A stretch of 64,000 nt of DNA, from the NCBI GenBank assembly GCA_027023805.1, contig JALVUF010000059.1, positions 1 to 64,000 of the forward strand, given 5' to 3'. Every line of letters starts with the position of its first letter. Position 1 is the stretch's first letter. Below the pieces are notes generated by a model that made no database searches, had not been told where the DNA came from, and saw only the letters and a list, made by a program, of their open reading frames with translations. Positions 1 through 8,266 of this stretch are shown one piece after another. The stretch is from Helicobacteraceae bacterium. Lineage in GTDB: Bacteria; Campylobacterota; Campylobacteria; Campylobacterales; Sulfurimonadaceae. Made by a program: the position numbers and the translations under genes.

Positions 1-1237
1 CAATATCCGCATGTCTGTGTCTTCCACAGCCTTTAGCGCATCCTGAAAATCCTATCTTGATTCCATGTTTTTTTATCATCTTAATTGGAAGATATGATGT
101 TTCATCTTTAATGTTCCAAAATGAAAACGGACAATACTCACTCCCGGCACAAGCGATTATGCCGTGATGCGAGTTTGGTGAACTTATGCACTCTTGAATA
201 TTTTGTATGCCAAAAAGATATATGTTTTGATCAATGCCCAGTTTAATCTGTAAGTTTTGCTCTGCGGCATAGTTGCATATATTTTGAATCTCTTGAATGC
301 TTATACGACCATAATCACTCTGGTAACAATAGGCGTAACTTCCATCTTTTAATTTCTCAAACTCGGAAAATTTTCTTTTTTGCACATGTAGTTGTCCGGC
401 AGATATAAACTTTTTGTTAAATCCTATTTGAATGTATTGTTTAAATTTTTCAATGCCTATCATTTGAAGCAGATAAAATAATCTTGTTTTAGAGCGTGTG
501 CCCCTGTAGCCATATATTATAAATGCTTGTAAAAATGCTTTATAAAACAAAAAAACTTCATCCGGCTTTAAAAAGATATCTGCATCTTGCGCAATTTCAG
601 AATTTTTCCCACCCATAAAAACGTTAAAGCCATAAATATCATTTTTCTTAGCTAGCGCAAAATAAAGATCGTTTGAGAAAAGCGATACGGTATTTTCTTT
701 GTTTGCAGATATGCCCACAGATATCCGCCTTGGCAGCATCCCCATAAAGTTTGGCTTTTTTTGAACATATTGATGCATTTGCTCAATAATTGGCGTTACA
801 TATATAATGTTATCTTTTGTAACGCCATCATAGACATCTGTTGTGATACTTCTGACGTTATCGCTTATGCTCTGCCAGGTTGTAACTTCAAGATTGTTGA
901 TTGCTTCAAATACACATAAAACATTATCTGCCGTTAATCCATGAATTTGCAAACCAGCTCTAGCTGTCAGTATAATGCTTGCATCATTTTCTTGGGCAAT
1001 TTTAACTATATCGTTTAACTGTTGTATGGAAATTTGCCCGGCTATTAATTTGATGCGAACGGTAAATTCATCTTCTGCAAAACCAAGGTTGATGATACCA
1101 AAATTTTCAATATAATATCTATCAATACTTGATAAATTGTTAAAATCTAAAGTATCTATCTGCGTATAAAAATCATATGGCTTCATTCTTTGTTTGTAGC
1201 GTTCGTATTTATTTAGCTTTAATGGTTCTTGCATCAT
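1..1237 (-). CDS. Siroheme/4Fe-4S nitrite or sulfite reductase family protein (3' end outside window)
   Basis: This gene is absent from the ORF track because its stop lies beyond the left edge; I translated it by hand. It is open for 412 codons from the ATG ATG at 1237, behind an AAAGGGA ribosome site. Near the visible end it carries CAGSEYC (Cys-X5-Cys, about residues 362-368) and GCAKGCGRH (Cys-X3-Cys, about 400-404). These are the four cysteines that bind the [4Fe-4S] cluster coupled to siroheme in ferredoxin-type nitrite and sulfite reductases. The upstream part fits the first ferredoxin-like and siroheme half-domains. The reaction is six-electron reduction of nitrite to ammonia or of sulfite to sulfide; the sequence alone does not decide which. 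The start faces a globin-sensor gene across about 107 bp. Confidence 0.85.
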   Translation of the reverse strand, partial: MMQEPLKLNKYERYKQRMKPYDFYTQIDTLDFNNLSSIDRYYIENFGIINLGFAEDEFTVRIKLIAGQISIQQLNDIVKIAQENDASIILTARAGLQIHGLTADNVLCVFEAINNLEVTTWQSISDNVRSITTDVYDGVTKDNIIYVTPIIEQMHQYVQKKPNFMGMLPRRISVGISANKENTVSLFSNDLYFALAKKNDIYGFNVFMGGKNSEIAQDADIFLKPDEVFLFYKAFLQAFIIYGYRGTRSKTRLFYLLQMIGIEKFKQYIQIGFNKKFISAGQLHVQKRKFSEFEKLKDGSYAYCYQSDYGRISIQEIQNICNYAAEQNLQIKLGIDQNIYLFGIQNIQECISSPNSHHGIIACAGSEYCPFSFWNIKDETSYLPIKMIKKHGIKIGFSGCAKGCGRHRHADI

Positions 1238-1280
1238 AAGTCCCTTTTATGTATATTAGCAAAATTTAGATATATTTTAT

Positions 1281-1296
1281 ATTGATACAAATCAAT
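1281..1296. promoter_or_regulatory. FNR-type operator
   Basis: ATTGATACAAATCAAT contains a perfect TTGAT-N4-ATCAA dyad, which is the FNR consensus. Its centre (1288.5) lies about 41 bp upstream of the start predicted from the -10 box at 1317-1322, the spacing of a class II activated promoter. It sits between the reductase (minus) and the globin sensor (plus) and could serve either gene. The regulator is not shown; two CRP/FNR paralogs occur elsewhere in the window. Confidence 0.6.
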
Positions 1297-1312
1297 ATAA
1301 AAAGTAAAATAT

Positions 1313-1330
1313 ACTGTATAATTATACAGT
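1313..1330 (+). promoter_or_regulatory. -10 box embedded in an 18-bp perfect palindrome
   Basis: ACTGTATAATTATACAGT equals its own reverse complement. It contains TATAAT at 1317-1322, so a protein bound to the palindrome would cover the -10 box. Transcription would begin near 1329, downstream of the first ATG offered by the ORF track (1282). That supports the later start of the globin gene at 1345. Confidence 0.5.
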
Positions 1331-1344
1331 GTGGGGGTAATATC

Positions 1345-2253
1345 ATGACACAACATTATGAAACAATATTAAATCATTATCAGTTTACTCAAGAAGACAG
1401 TGATATTTTGATGAGTTTAGAGCAACGGATGCAGCCACTTCGTGAAGAGTTTATCAACGGTTTTTATGATTATATTTGGAAATTTGGCGAGACAGCTACA
1501 TTTTTAAAAAACAAAGAAGTTATAAGCTATCACAGAGAGAAGATACAGGAGTGGTTTGTTAACCTTTTTTGCGGAAAATATGATATGAATTATTTTATAT
1601 ATTTGTATAAGATTGGGGAGATACATGTAAAAATCGGGTTGCCTACGCATTATGTCAATGCCGCTTTTACATATGTTAGGACATTTATTTCCAAACAGCT
1701 TCAAAATGATTGTAATAATAGAGAAAAATTATTAAAAGAGTTAAGAGCCGTTGAGAAGATTATAGATGTTAATCTTGATGTGCTGACAAGTTCTTACAGA
1801 GAAGAAGAGCTTAGTAAATTTCTCTCAATGTCAAAAGGTGAAAGAAAAATATTGATAGGGTTAAAACATTTTACATCATATGCAAACCTATTGTTAGCAG
1901 GAGCCTTAGCTCTTGTGGCTATCTTTGCTGTCAGTTTATTTTCTTATGATGTGTATAATATGTTTTTTTCCGACGAAGAGATACAAAAAGGTATTTTAAC
2001 CGTTTTTGGAAGTTTACTTATTTTATGGGCAGCTATTGAACTAATTCATGAAGAGATTAAGCATCTTCAAGGTGATGGTTTTGCTATAGGAACATTTATC
2101 ATGCTGGCAATGGCAGCACTTATACGTAAAATACTTATATACTCTTTGTCGCCGTCTAAAATGCATGAATTATTAATTATAGGGCTAGTGACGGTTGGGC
2201 TCGCCGTAGCTTATTGGCTAGTAGGTATCAACAAAAGAACTTTGATAGACTAG
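1345..2253 (+). CDS. Globin-coupled membrane protein (protoglobin-type sensor globin plus PsiE-like 4-TM domain)
   Basis: I use the ATG at 1345, behind GGGGG, rather than the track start at 1282, which falls inside the FNR-type operator. The protein has 302 residues. Residues about 5-155 resemble a globin-coupled-sensor globin: KIGEIHVKIGL (about 89-99) matches the conserved stretch around the proximal haem histidine, here His94. After a short linker there are four hydrophobic segments near 181-201, 216-235, 247-266 and 273-294, with an acidic/His stretch ELIHEEIKH between the second and third. This half resembles the PsiE (phosphate-starvation-inducible E) fold. There is no kinase, GGDEF or methyl-accepting output domain. 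The likely role is haem-based sensing of O2 or NO at the membrane; output unknown. Its end overlaps the convergent chorismate mutase by 4 nt. Confidence 0.75.
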   Translation: MTQHYETILNHYQFTQEDSDILMSLEQRMQPLREEFINGFYDYIWKFGETATFLKNKEVISYHREKIQEWFVNLFCGKYDMNYFIYLYKIGEIHVKIGLPTHYVNAAFTYVRTFISKQLQNDCNNREKLLKELRAVEKIIDVNLDVLTSSYREEELSKFLSMSKGERKILIGLKHFTSYANLLLAGALALVAIFAVSLFSYDVYNMFFSDEEIQKGILTVFGSLLILWAAIELIHEEIKHLQGDGFAIGTFIMLAMAALIRKILIYSLSPSKMHELLIIGLVTVGLAVAYWLVGINKRTLID

Positions 2254-2543
2254 AAGTTGCCGCCATTTCTAAACTCAGCTATTTCAGACTCGACCATATC
2301 ATCAATGATAATTTCATAGAGTTTTGTGATAAGGTTTGGCGAGAGGTTTAAAGCCAGAGCTTTATGTCTTACGTTTTGCAGTACTTCATCCACTCTCTCC
2401 TTTGCTTTTATCTCCTCAATACTGTTTTTAAATTTGACTGCCTGACGAATATACCGGGCACGCTTGGAAATGAGTTTTACGATTTCATCATCTAGTTTAT
2501 CAATCTCTTCTCTGACCTCTTTTAGCGAATGACATTCTCTCAT
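2250..2543 (-). CDS. Chorismate mutase, AroQ type
   Basis: A 97-residue all-helical protein of the AroQ class, which rearranges chorismate to prephenate for phenylalanine and tyrosine synthesis. The N-terminal helix LDDEIVKLISKRARY and the later ERVDEVLQNVRHKA match the family's active-site helices, with the usual Arg and Lys positions. The length is that of a stand-alone domain (90-100 residues), not a fused P-protein. It follows the nitroreductase by 44 bp on the same strand and may be cotranscribed. Related PchB-type isochorismate lyases share the fold, so the exact reaction is less certain than the family. Confidence 0.75.
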   Translation of the reverse strand: MRECHSLKEVREEIDKLDDEIVKLISKRARYIRQAVKFKNSIEEIKAKERVDEVLQNVRHKALALNLSPNLITKLYEIIIDDMVESEIAEFRNGGNF

Positions 2544-2587
2544 AAATATCTCCTTGTGTTGTTGTTGATTTGATATTGTATCAATTT

Positions 2588-3214
2588 TTACATAAACTCT
2601 ACAATCTCTCGCAAAGGTTTTCTTAATTGCTTTGGCTGTGGGTTGACTCTGTATCCAAAAGGCAAAACAAGAGAAACTTGAAACTCTTTGGGATCTATTT
2701 TTAAAATCTCCTCAACATCTTCTTTATCAAATCCTTCAAGCGGACAGGAGTCTATGCCTATATATGCAGCAGCCGTCATCATATTTGCAACCGCTATAAA
2801 AGTTTGGTTGGAAGTCCAGTGAAATATATTTTCATCTTTATTTAGAATGTGTTTTAAATGCTGGGCATAAAGACCCAGATAAAAGTCAAGCTTGTTTGGC
2901 GGAATCCCTTTTTTTAAGAATCTCTGCTTGATGTCATTGGAGGTCAGTTTCACACTCTCAATGGCTGCTAGAACTACTACAAGGTGTGAGCATGACGATA
3001 CTTGAATTTGATTCTTGCAAGCAGGTCTTAGTTTATTTTTTAAATCATTGTCAGTAATAACCAGGAACTTCCATGGTTCCATACCAAAGGCCGATGGAGA
3101 TTCTCTGCCGGCTTCAAGTATATAGAGTATCTGTTCGTCTGAAATTTTTTTAGAATCATCAAACAATTTACATGCATGTCTAAAATGCATTGCATCTAAA
3201 AATTTATTTGTCAT
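2588..3214 (-). CDS. Nitroreductase-family NAD(P)H oxidoreductase
   Basis: 208 residues with the nitroreductase fold: an N-terminal FRHACKLFD stretch that contacts FMN phosphate, ESPSAFGMEPWKF in the second FMN-binding region, and a C-terminal LPFGYR segment. Such homodimeric flavoproteins pass electrons from NAD(P)H to nitro compounds, quinones or enones; the substrate here cannot be read from sequence. TAAGGAGA lies just upstream of the ATG at 3214. It is the first gene of a probable two-gene unit with the chorismate mutase. Confidence 0.85.
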   Translation of the reverse strand: MTNKFLDAMHFRHACKLFDDSKKISDEQILYILEAGRESPSAFGMEPWKFLVITDNDLKNKLRPACKNQIQVSSCSHLVVVLAAIESVKLTSNDIKQRFLKKGIPPNKLDFYLGLYAQHLKHILNKDENIFHWTSNQTFIAVANMMTAAAYIGIDSCPLEGFDKEDVEEILKIDPKEFQVSLVLPFGYRVNPQPKQLRKPLREIVEFM

Positions 3215-3362
3215 TTTATTCTCCTTATAGTCAAGTTTTTGTTAATACTCCTTTATTGTATCTATTTTCAAATAAAAATTCTCTTGTTGATGTTAAGTGG
3301 CAGCCATCGCATAAAAATATTTCTCTTTTTTTCTGTCAAGTTTTAGGCTGTATGTGATTTTA

Positions 3363-3450
3363 TGGTGGACAGTGAGGGATTCGAACCCTCGGTAGTTTTG
3401 CTACGGCCGCGTTCCAGGCGACTGGATTAAACCAGCTCTCCCAACTGTCC
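3363..3450 (-). tRNA. tRNA-Ser (GGA)
   Basis: On the minus strand GGACAGT pairs with ACTGTCC in the acceptor stem. The anticodon loop CTGGAAC sits on a GTCGC/GCGGC stem and gives anticodon GGA. A long variable arm typical of class II serine tRNAs follows, then a GGTTCGAATCC T-arm. The 3' CCA is encoded. The ORF 3453..3725 beside it is a shadow of glk. Confidence 0.95.
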
Positions 3451-3487
3451 GAATGAGGATTGGTATTATATCAAAAAAATATGAACT

Positions 3488-4468
3488 TCAGATCGTTTTG
3501 TCTTTGGCAAACTGCATAGCGCCCAGTAGTGCAGTATTTTCATTAAGAGATATTTTGATATCTATATTTTTTAGCAGTTTTGCAAATCTGCCTTTGTTTA
3601 AAAAAGCGTTTAAAAAAGTTCCGTCTGTTAAAAAAGGCATGATTTTAGGTGCTATACCTCCACCGATATACAATCCCCCTGTTGATAAAGCATTAAGCGC
3701 AAGATTTCCTGCTTCTTGTCCGTAAATCTGGGCAAACAAATTCATAGTCTTTACGCACAGCAGATCATTATGTTTTATGGCATATTCACTGATAATTGCA
3801 CTTTTGTCAATATCTTGGTCAAATAAAGCGAAATCCAACGCGGTTTCAATATGATATGTTTGTTTTAAAAACTGATAAAGCATATAAATACCGGGGCCGC
3901 TTAATACTCTTTCATAGCTTACATGCAGGCCATAGTGCTGCCGCAAATAGACTAAAAGATCATCTTGCACCTTAGAAGCCGGAGCAAAATCAGTATGTCC
4001 TCCTTCTGAGGCACTGGGATGGAAGCTATCTTGATTTTTAAAAAGTATCGCTTCTCCCAATCCTGTTCCCGCCGCAATAACTGCTTTATTGCCTAAATAG
4101 TTTTGTGATTGGTGTTGCAGGGTATAAAAATCATCATCAGATAAAACCAGCATTCCATGCGCTGTTGCTTCTAAATCATTTAAGAGATATATGTTGTCTG
4201 TGTCTAGTTGCTTTGACAGGTTAAGGGTGCTGATTTGCCATGGAAGATTTGTGGCTTGACATCTTCCATCAATCACTGCGCCTGCTATGCCAAAACATGC
4301 AGAGCTGATATTTACAGGTTTTGTTGTTGCTAGAAACTTGTCTATAAGTATAGAAAAATCAGAAAAATCTTTACTTTTAAATTGATATATTTGCCGCGGT
4401 TTGGAATCATTTGCCCTAAAGAGCGCTAAAATCGTTTTTGTCCCACCGATATCACCTGCTAATATCAT
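3488..4468 (-). CDS. glk: Glucokinase
   Basis: 326 residues of the bacterial Glk (ROK/hexokinase-fold) family, which phosphorylates glucose to glucose 6-phosphate in the cytoplasm. The N-terminal AGDIGGTKT is the phosphate-binding loop, LNDLEATAHG contains the catalytic Asp, AAGTGLGEA is the adenosine motif and EGGHTDFAP the sugar-binding stretch. The ATG overlaps the stop of the upstream GH15-like gene by 4 nt (ATGA), so the two are translationally coupled. The pairing suggests turnover of a stored alpha-glucan, with glucose released and then rephosphorylated. That is an inference from context. Confidence 0.92.
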   Translation of the reverse strand: MILAGDIGGTKTILALFRANDSKPRQIYQFKSKDFSDFSILIDKFLATTKPVNISSACFGIAGAVIDGRCQATNLPWQISTLNLSKQLDTDNIYLLNDLEATAHGMLVLSDDDFYTLQHQSQNYLGNKAVIAAGTGLGEAILFKNQDSFHPSASEGGHTDFAPASKVQDDLLVYLRQHYGLHVSYERVLSGPGIYMLYQFLKQTYHIETALDFALFDQDIDKSAIISEYAIKHNDLLCVKTMNLFAQIYGQEAGNLALNALSTGGLYIGGGIAPKIMPFLTDGTFLNAFLNKGRFAKLLKNIDIKISLNENTALLGAMQFAKDKTI

Positions 4469-7400
4469 ACATTTTCCTCATTTTTAATTTTAGCCAAATA
4501 TTTAAATGCTTCAATAAAACAGCCGGAGCATTCATCAGGGGAGAGCTTGTAAAACTCTTCCCAGGCTTTGGCTTTTTGCTCTTCGTAGTTTGTGTTTTGA
4601 TTATGCTTCATCCACGCAAATCTAACGGCATGACCTATAAGAGCATCTAAAATAATATTATCATTAACTATCAAATTGGGGTTTTGTTCAAACAGCTCTA
4701 TTAGAGTTTGTATCGCCTCAATGTTTAGTTGTCTGTAGCTAGGCGCATCTATACTTTGAAGCAACCCCTCTATTTTTAGGGCAAAAGCACGCTCACCGGC
4801 AGTTGATTCGAGTGTAAGTTCTGAGCCCATTTTATTTTGTATTGAGAATTTATCGCCTATGATTAAACCGTTGCATTGCTGAAGAAGATGCCATATTTTG
4901 GCATAAAATTCTTTTGATAAAGCACCAATCATACCAAGATGTTCTCTGTGGCTTGCCCAGTCAATAATATCGTTTAGTTCTTTTTGGTCTTGTTTTAGTA
5001 CCTTATCTTTTATACTTATGGCGGATGTGCGCATGTTTTCCATACTGTATAAACTATCTGTATCTTTGGAGTATGATTGCAGTATCTCTTTAAGCAGAGC
5101 ATAAATCTCATGCGGTGCTAGAGTTAGTAGCGCCATATAAGAGTTTGCAAGATCAAAGCCTTGCTCTTTACCGATTTTTGCAACTAAAAGCTGTACAAAA
5201 TGCCATGTTCTGAGTGTAATTATATTTTTAAATAGCTTAGGCTCTATTCTGATGAGATGACCTAGATGCAAAATCATCTCCTGGGTTAAAACAGCTTCAG
5301 CTTCGCTGTTGCCACAAAACTTCCTAATAGTTTCAACAATATCTTTATTGTCACGGGGTTGCGAAAATATTGCTTTTGTACTGTATGAGCGCCCGACTGC
5401 CAATCTTTTTTGTGCTATAAGTATATCCAGTAAAGAATCCTCCAGTCTTTCATCAAGCTTATTGATGATATCAGATATCTGCCGTACAGAGCTCCAGCTT
5501 TTTGCAATGGCAGCATCTTCATAAAGCAGATTTGCGATTTTTTGTAAAGAGATATCTCTGTCTTGTACTTTTATCATATACTCTGAGGAGTGGCGATTGT
5601 TAAGTATTTTTAGTGCATATGCCTGTCTGCATATGTTGATATCATTAATTAATATGTCGGTTAATTCTTCAGTAGTGTAGCTTAAAAGCTTCTTGATTTG
5701 TGGTAAATCAAGATTAACTGCAACTCTTTGCGTTTGAAAAATATTATCTATATGTTTGTCATAAGGGCGTAATGTTTTAAAATCATAATCCGGTAGATTG
5801 ACTATAGTCTCCGTATCGGCAGTTGTTACGGCTTGTTTTAAAAAAGTGGTCTTTACATGTACGCCGTTGCAAAAACCGTTTTGAAGCTGATGTAAAAGAC
5901 GAAGTATAGCGCCCTCTTCATCTAGCATGCCTTCTCTTACTAAAAAAAGAAGTACTGGCTGTCCGGGTTGATTCCAGTGGGCGGACAAAAAGGATAGGCT
6001 GTCTTTAAAATGCGTCACAAGAAGCGTATTGTCGTAGCTAAAATAAAAATCTTGCGGATTTAAATAATATGGTAAAAATACACACTGTTCATTTTTGATG
6101 ATATGGAGTCTGGCGGTTGTTATGGTTCTAGCTATAAGATAGGGGCGACCCGTTAGCCCTAGTTTTTGGTTTTGACCTATTTTTGTGTGGATTTTAGACA
6201 GCTCTGATGCTTCTAAAATTTTAATAGGGGCGACCTCACTTATTATTTGTGTGGTAATGCCTTTTTTTAGAAGAGTTTTTTGTATTTGTGAGTTTTCGGC
6301 AAGGATAGATATTGTCGGATACGCTACGCGTCTGTACCCAAGTCTTTTATGCCTTTTTAGAGGGTCTATATCATCAACGTCAAGTATGCCGTCTATAATC
6401 ATATCACTAAGCATATAAAGGCTTTGCGCCCATACTAACGGTAGATTTTCATTGGCGATACGCTCTTTGGAGTTTGGATTCTTTTTTTCCGCTTCAATAT
6501 CTTTTGAATGCACAAAATAAAGCTCAGGAAGAAGTTTTTGACCATCTTTTTCAATACAAAGAGAGTCTAACTTTTTTTTATATTCCTTAATTTTTTGCGT
6601 ATCATGACGCATAAGAGCATCAAGCAAAAGATATGTGTAAAACAGTGGCCATTGCGGTTCAATATATTCAAATTTTCTTAGTTCAGACGGCTCATAATGG
6701 AGTTTTGAAGGATCTTCTATTCCGCTTTGATGTCCATCTAGCAAAAAGCGTTTTAAGCCGTATGGACCGACCAGTTTATCAAGAATGGCGGCTTTAGTTA
6801 AATCTAGTAGTTTTTCATCCTCTACAGCATATGCGGGATAACCTATGATGCTAAGCAAGGCGGCATCTGTTTCTTTGGAGTTTGATTCCCGCGGCAAAAG
6901 TCCATGAAGCGTCATTCGTGAGTGGGCTATATCGCTTGGCACTACATGTATAACTGATTCATTTGTATAAACATTTCCAAAAAGATTAAAACCGCCGATA
7001 GCCTCAAGCGCTGCTTTTGCCATACCTACCGAACTGCAATTGATCTCAGGCATTCCGTGATTTATCTTATTACCGCGCTCCCATATCCCATAATCAGGAG
7101 TGCAGTATGTGCGGGATATGTAATGTACAAGGTTTTGCACAAAATTAACTTCATCTAGGGTGTAGATTATTTGTAAACCCGAAGCCGTCATTTGCGCAAG
7201 CATCAATACAAACAAAGAGGTGGCATCAAGTTGCAAATGCCCCCATTCATCATCTGCAACGATGTTTAATCCTGTTATGGTGGAATATTTTGCATGAAGA
7301 GCATCGGCGGGATTGAGTGTTTTTTTAAATGTTTCTACTTTTTGTGATTGTTTCATCATAGAGATTAAAAGTCCGCGCATCAGCTTAACAACACTTTGTG

Positions 7401-7638
7401 ATAATAAACTGCTTCTAAAATGCATCGGATAATATTTTTTGTATGCTAAAGCCAAACCCCATGTGCTTAGTATGCTATAAACATTGTCTCTCACCCATGC
7501 GTCGGTATAGTCCCCATGGGCGTTTACCGCCGTACTTGCAGGCAGGAGTCCGGTGATTGGATTTTGACGCGATAAGATGATATTTTGTATAAAGCCAAAG
7601 TGTTTATTTAGTAGTTGATCGAGTTCTTTGAAGTCCAT
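4465..7638 (-). CDS. Phosphorylase kinase alpha/beta subunit-like protein (GH15-like domain)
   Basis: A 1057-residue cytoplasmic protein without signal peptide. The first ~400 residues are glucoamylase-like (GH15): TDAWVRDNVYSI, ADDEWGHLQLDATS, GIWERG with the Trp-Glu that holds the general acid in GH15 enzymes, and NCSSVGMAKAALEA. As I remember the animal phosphorylase b kinase alpha and beta subunits, these blocks occur there in the same order and nearly the same wording. The C-terminal half also keeps blocks such as MILHLGHLIRIEP and LAPHEIYALLKEIL, so resemblance extends over almost the whole chain and not only the GH15 part. Function in bacteria is unknown to me: glucan hydrolysis or regulation are both possible. 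It precedes and overlaps glk. AAAGG lies upstream of the start. Confidence 0.8.
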   Translation of the reverse strand: MDFKELDQLLNKHFGFIQNIILSRQNPITGLLPASTAVNAHGDYTDAWVRDNVYSILSTWGLALAYKKYYPMHFRSSLLSQSVVKLMRGLLISMMKQSQKVETFKKTLNPADALHAKYSTITGLNIVADDEWGHLQLDATSLFVLMLAQMTASGLQIIYTLDEVNFVQNLVHYISRTYCTPDYGIWERGNKINHGMPEINCSSVGMAKAALEAIGGFNLFGNVYTNESVIHVVPSDIAHSRMTLHGLLPRESNSKETDAALLSIIGYPAYAVEDEKLLDLTKAAILDKLVGPYGLKRFLLDGHQSGIEDPSKLHYEPSELRKFEYIEPQWPLFYTYLLLDALMRHDTQKIKEYKKKLDSLCIEKDGQKLLPELYFVHSKDIEAEKKNPNSKERIANENLPLVWAQSLYMLSDMIIDGILDVDDIDPLKRHKRLGYRRVAYPTISILAENSQIQKTLLKKGITTQIISEVAPIKILEASELSKIHTKIGQNQKLGLTGRPYLIARTITTARLHIIKNEQCVFLPYYLNPQDFYFSYDNTLLVTHFKDSLSFLSAHWNQPGQPVLLFLVREGMLDEEGAILRLLHQLQNGFCNGVHVKTTFLKQAVTTADTETIVNLPDYDFKTLRPYDKHIDNIFQTQRVAVNLDLPQIKKLLSYTTEELTDILINDINICRQAYALKILNNRHSSEYMIKVQDRDISLQKIANLLYEDAAIAKSWSSVRQISDIINKLDERLEDSLLDILIAQKRLAVGRSYSTKAIFSQPRDNKDIVETIRKFCGNSEAEAVLTQEMILHLGHLIRIEPKLFKNIITLRTWHFVQLLVAKIGKEQGFDLANSYMALLTLAPHEIYALLKEILQSYSKDTDSLYSMENMRTSAISIKDKVLKQDQKELNDIIDWASHREHLGMIGALSKEFYAKIWHLLQQCNGLIIGDKFSIQNKMGSELTLESTAGERAFALKIEGLLQSIDAPSYRQLNIEAIQTLIELFEQNPNLIVNDNIILDALIGHAVRFAWMKHNQNTNYEEQKAKAWEEFYKLSPDECSGCFIEAFKYLAKIKNEENV

Positions 7639-7686
7639 TGTATGCCTTTGTTTGCAATTGTACCAAATAGATTATATATAATGTTG

Positions 7687-7692
7687 TATAAT
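7687..7692 (+). promoter_or_regulatory. -10 box for the HdeD-like gene
   Basis: TATAAT preceded directly by TTG, with an AAAAAGGAAAA ribosome site about 13 nt downstream and the ATG at 7713. It lies in the 74-bp divergent gap between the GH15-like gene and the HdeD-like gene. Confidence 0.5.
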
Positions 7693-7712
7693 TTGTAAAC
7701 AAAAAAGGAAAA

Positions 7713-8261
7713 ATGATGTGGAAATATCCTATAGAAGATGATTTGATTGAAAAATTTACAAAATATTCTAAAACAACCGGAGTTATTTTTATTGTTTTAG
7801 GACTCATCGGTGTTATTTATCCAGTTTTTATGACTTATGTAACCGTTACTTTTGTGGGATGGGTTATGTTGTTCGCAGGGCTCATGTCGGGATATATGAC
7901 AATATCTAGTAAGCAGCATGATGCTATGGGATGGCTAAAGGGCTTGGCTCTCATCGGCGCGTCTTTATTTATTTTGTTTTATCCAAAAGGCGGAATCGGT
8001 ACTGTCGGACTTTTACTTAGCATATATTTTTTTATTGACGGATTTTCAAGTTTTAATATCGCCTTGTCCATGAGACCGTACAAAAATTCAATTATCTGGT
8101 TTATCAACGCATTTTTTTCAGTCCTCATAGCCATGCTGTTTTTAATTGATTGGCCGTTTAGCTCTATGTATCTTGTCGGATTGTTAGTTGGATTTAGTCT
8201 TTTATTTGACGGTATCGCACTTTTAGCAGGCGGTACCATCTTTAAGAAGCTATTGAAATAG
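7713..8261 (+). CDS. HdeD-like (DUF308) membrane protein
   Basis: 182 residues, almost entirely hydrophobic, with about six transmembrane helices arranged as three pairs. Each pair follows the DUF308 pattern: a Gly-rich helix, a turn with Pro (VIYPVF, LFYPKG, LIDWPF), then a second Gly-rich helix. HdeD contributes to acid resistance at high density in E. coli, but most family members are uncharacterised. It stands alone, divergent from the glucan genes. Another repeat-built membrane protein at 50.2 kb has a similar architecture. Confidence 0.8.
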   Translation: MMWKYPIEDDLIEKFTKYSKTTGVIFIVLGLIGVIYPVFMTYVTVTFVGWVMLFAGLMSGYMTISSKQHDAMGWLKGLALIGASLFILFYPKGGIGTVGLLLSIYFFIDGFSSFNIALSMRPYKNSIIWFINAFFSVLIAMLFLIDWPFSSMYLVGLLVGFSLLFDGIALLAGGTIFKKLLK

Positions 8262-8266
8262 TCTCT

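Noticed and set aside
1282-1344. Upstream ATG of the globin-sensor ORF
   Set aside because: It lies inside the FNR-type operator and upstream of the predicted transcription start; the ATG at 1345 has a ribosome site.
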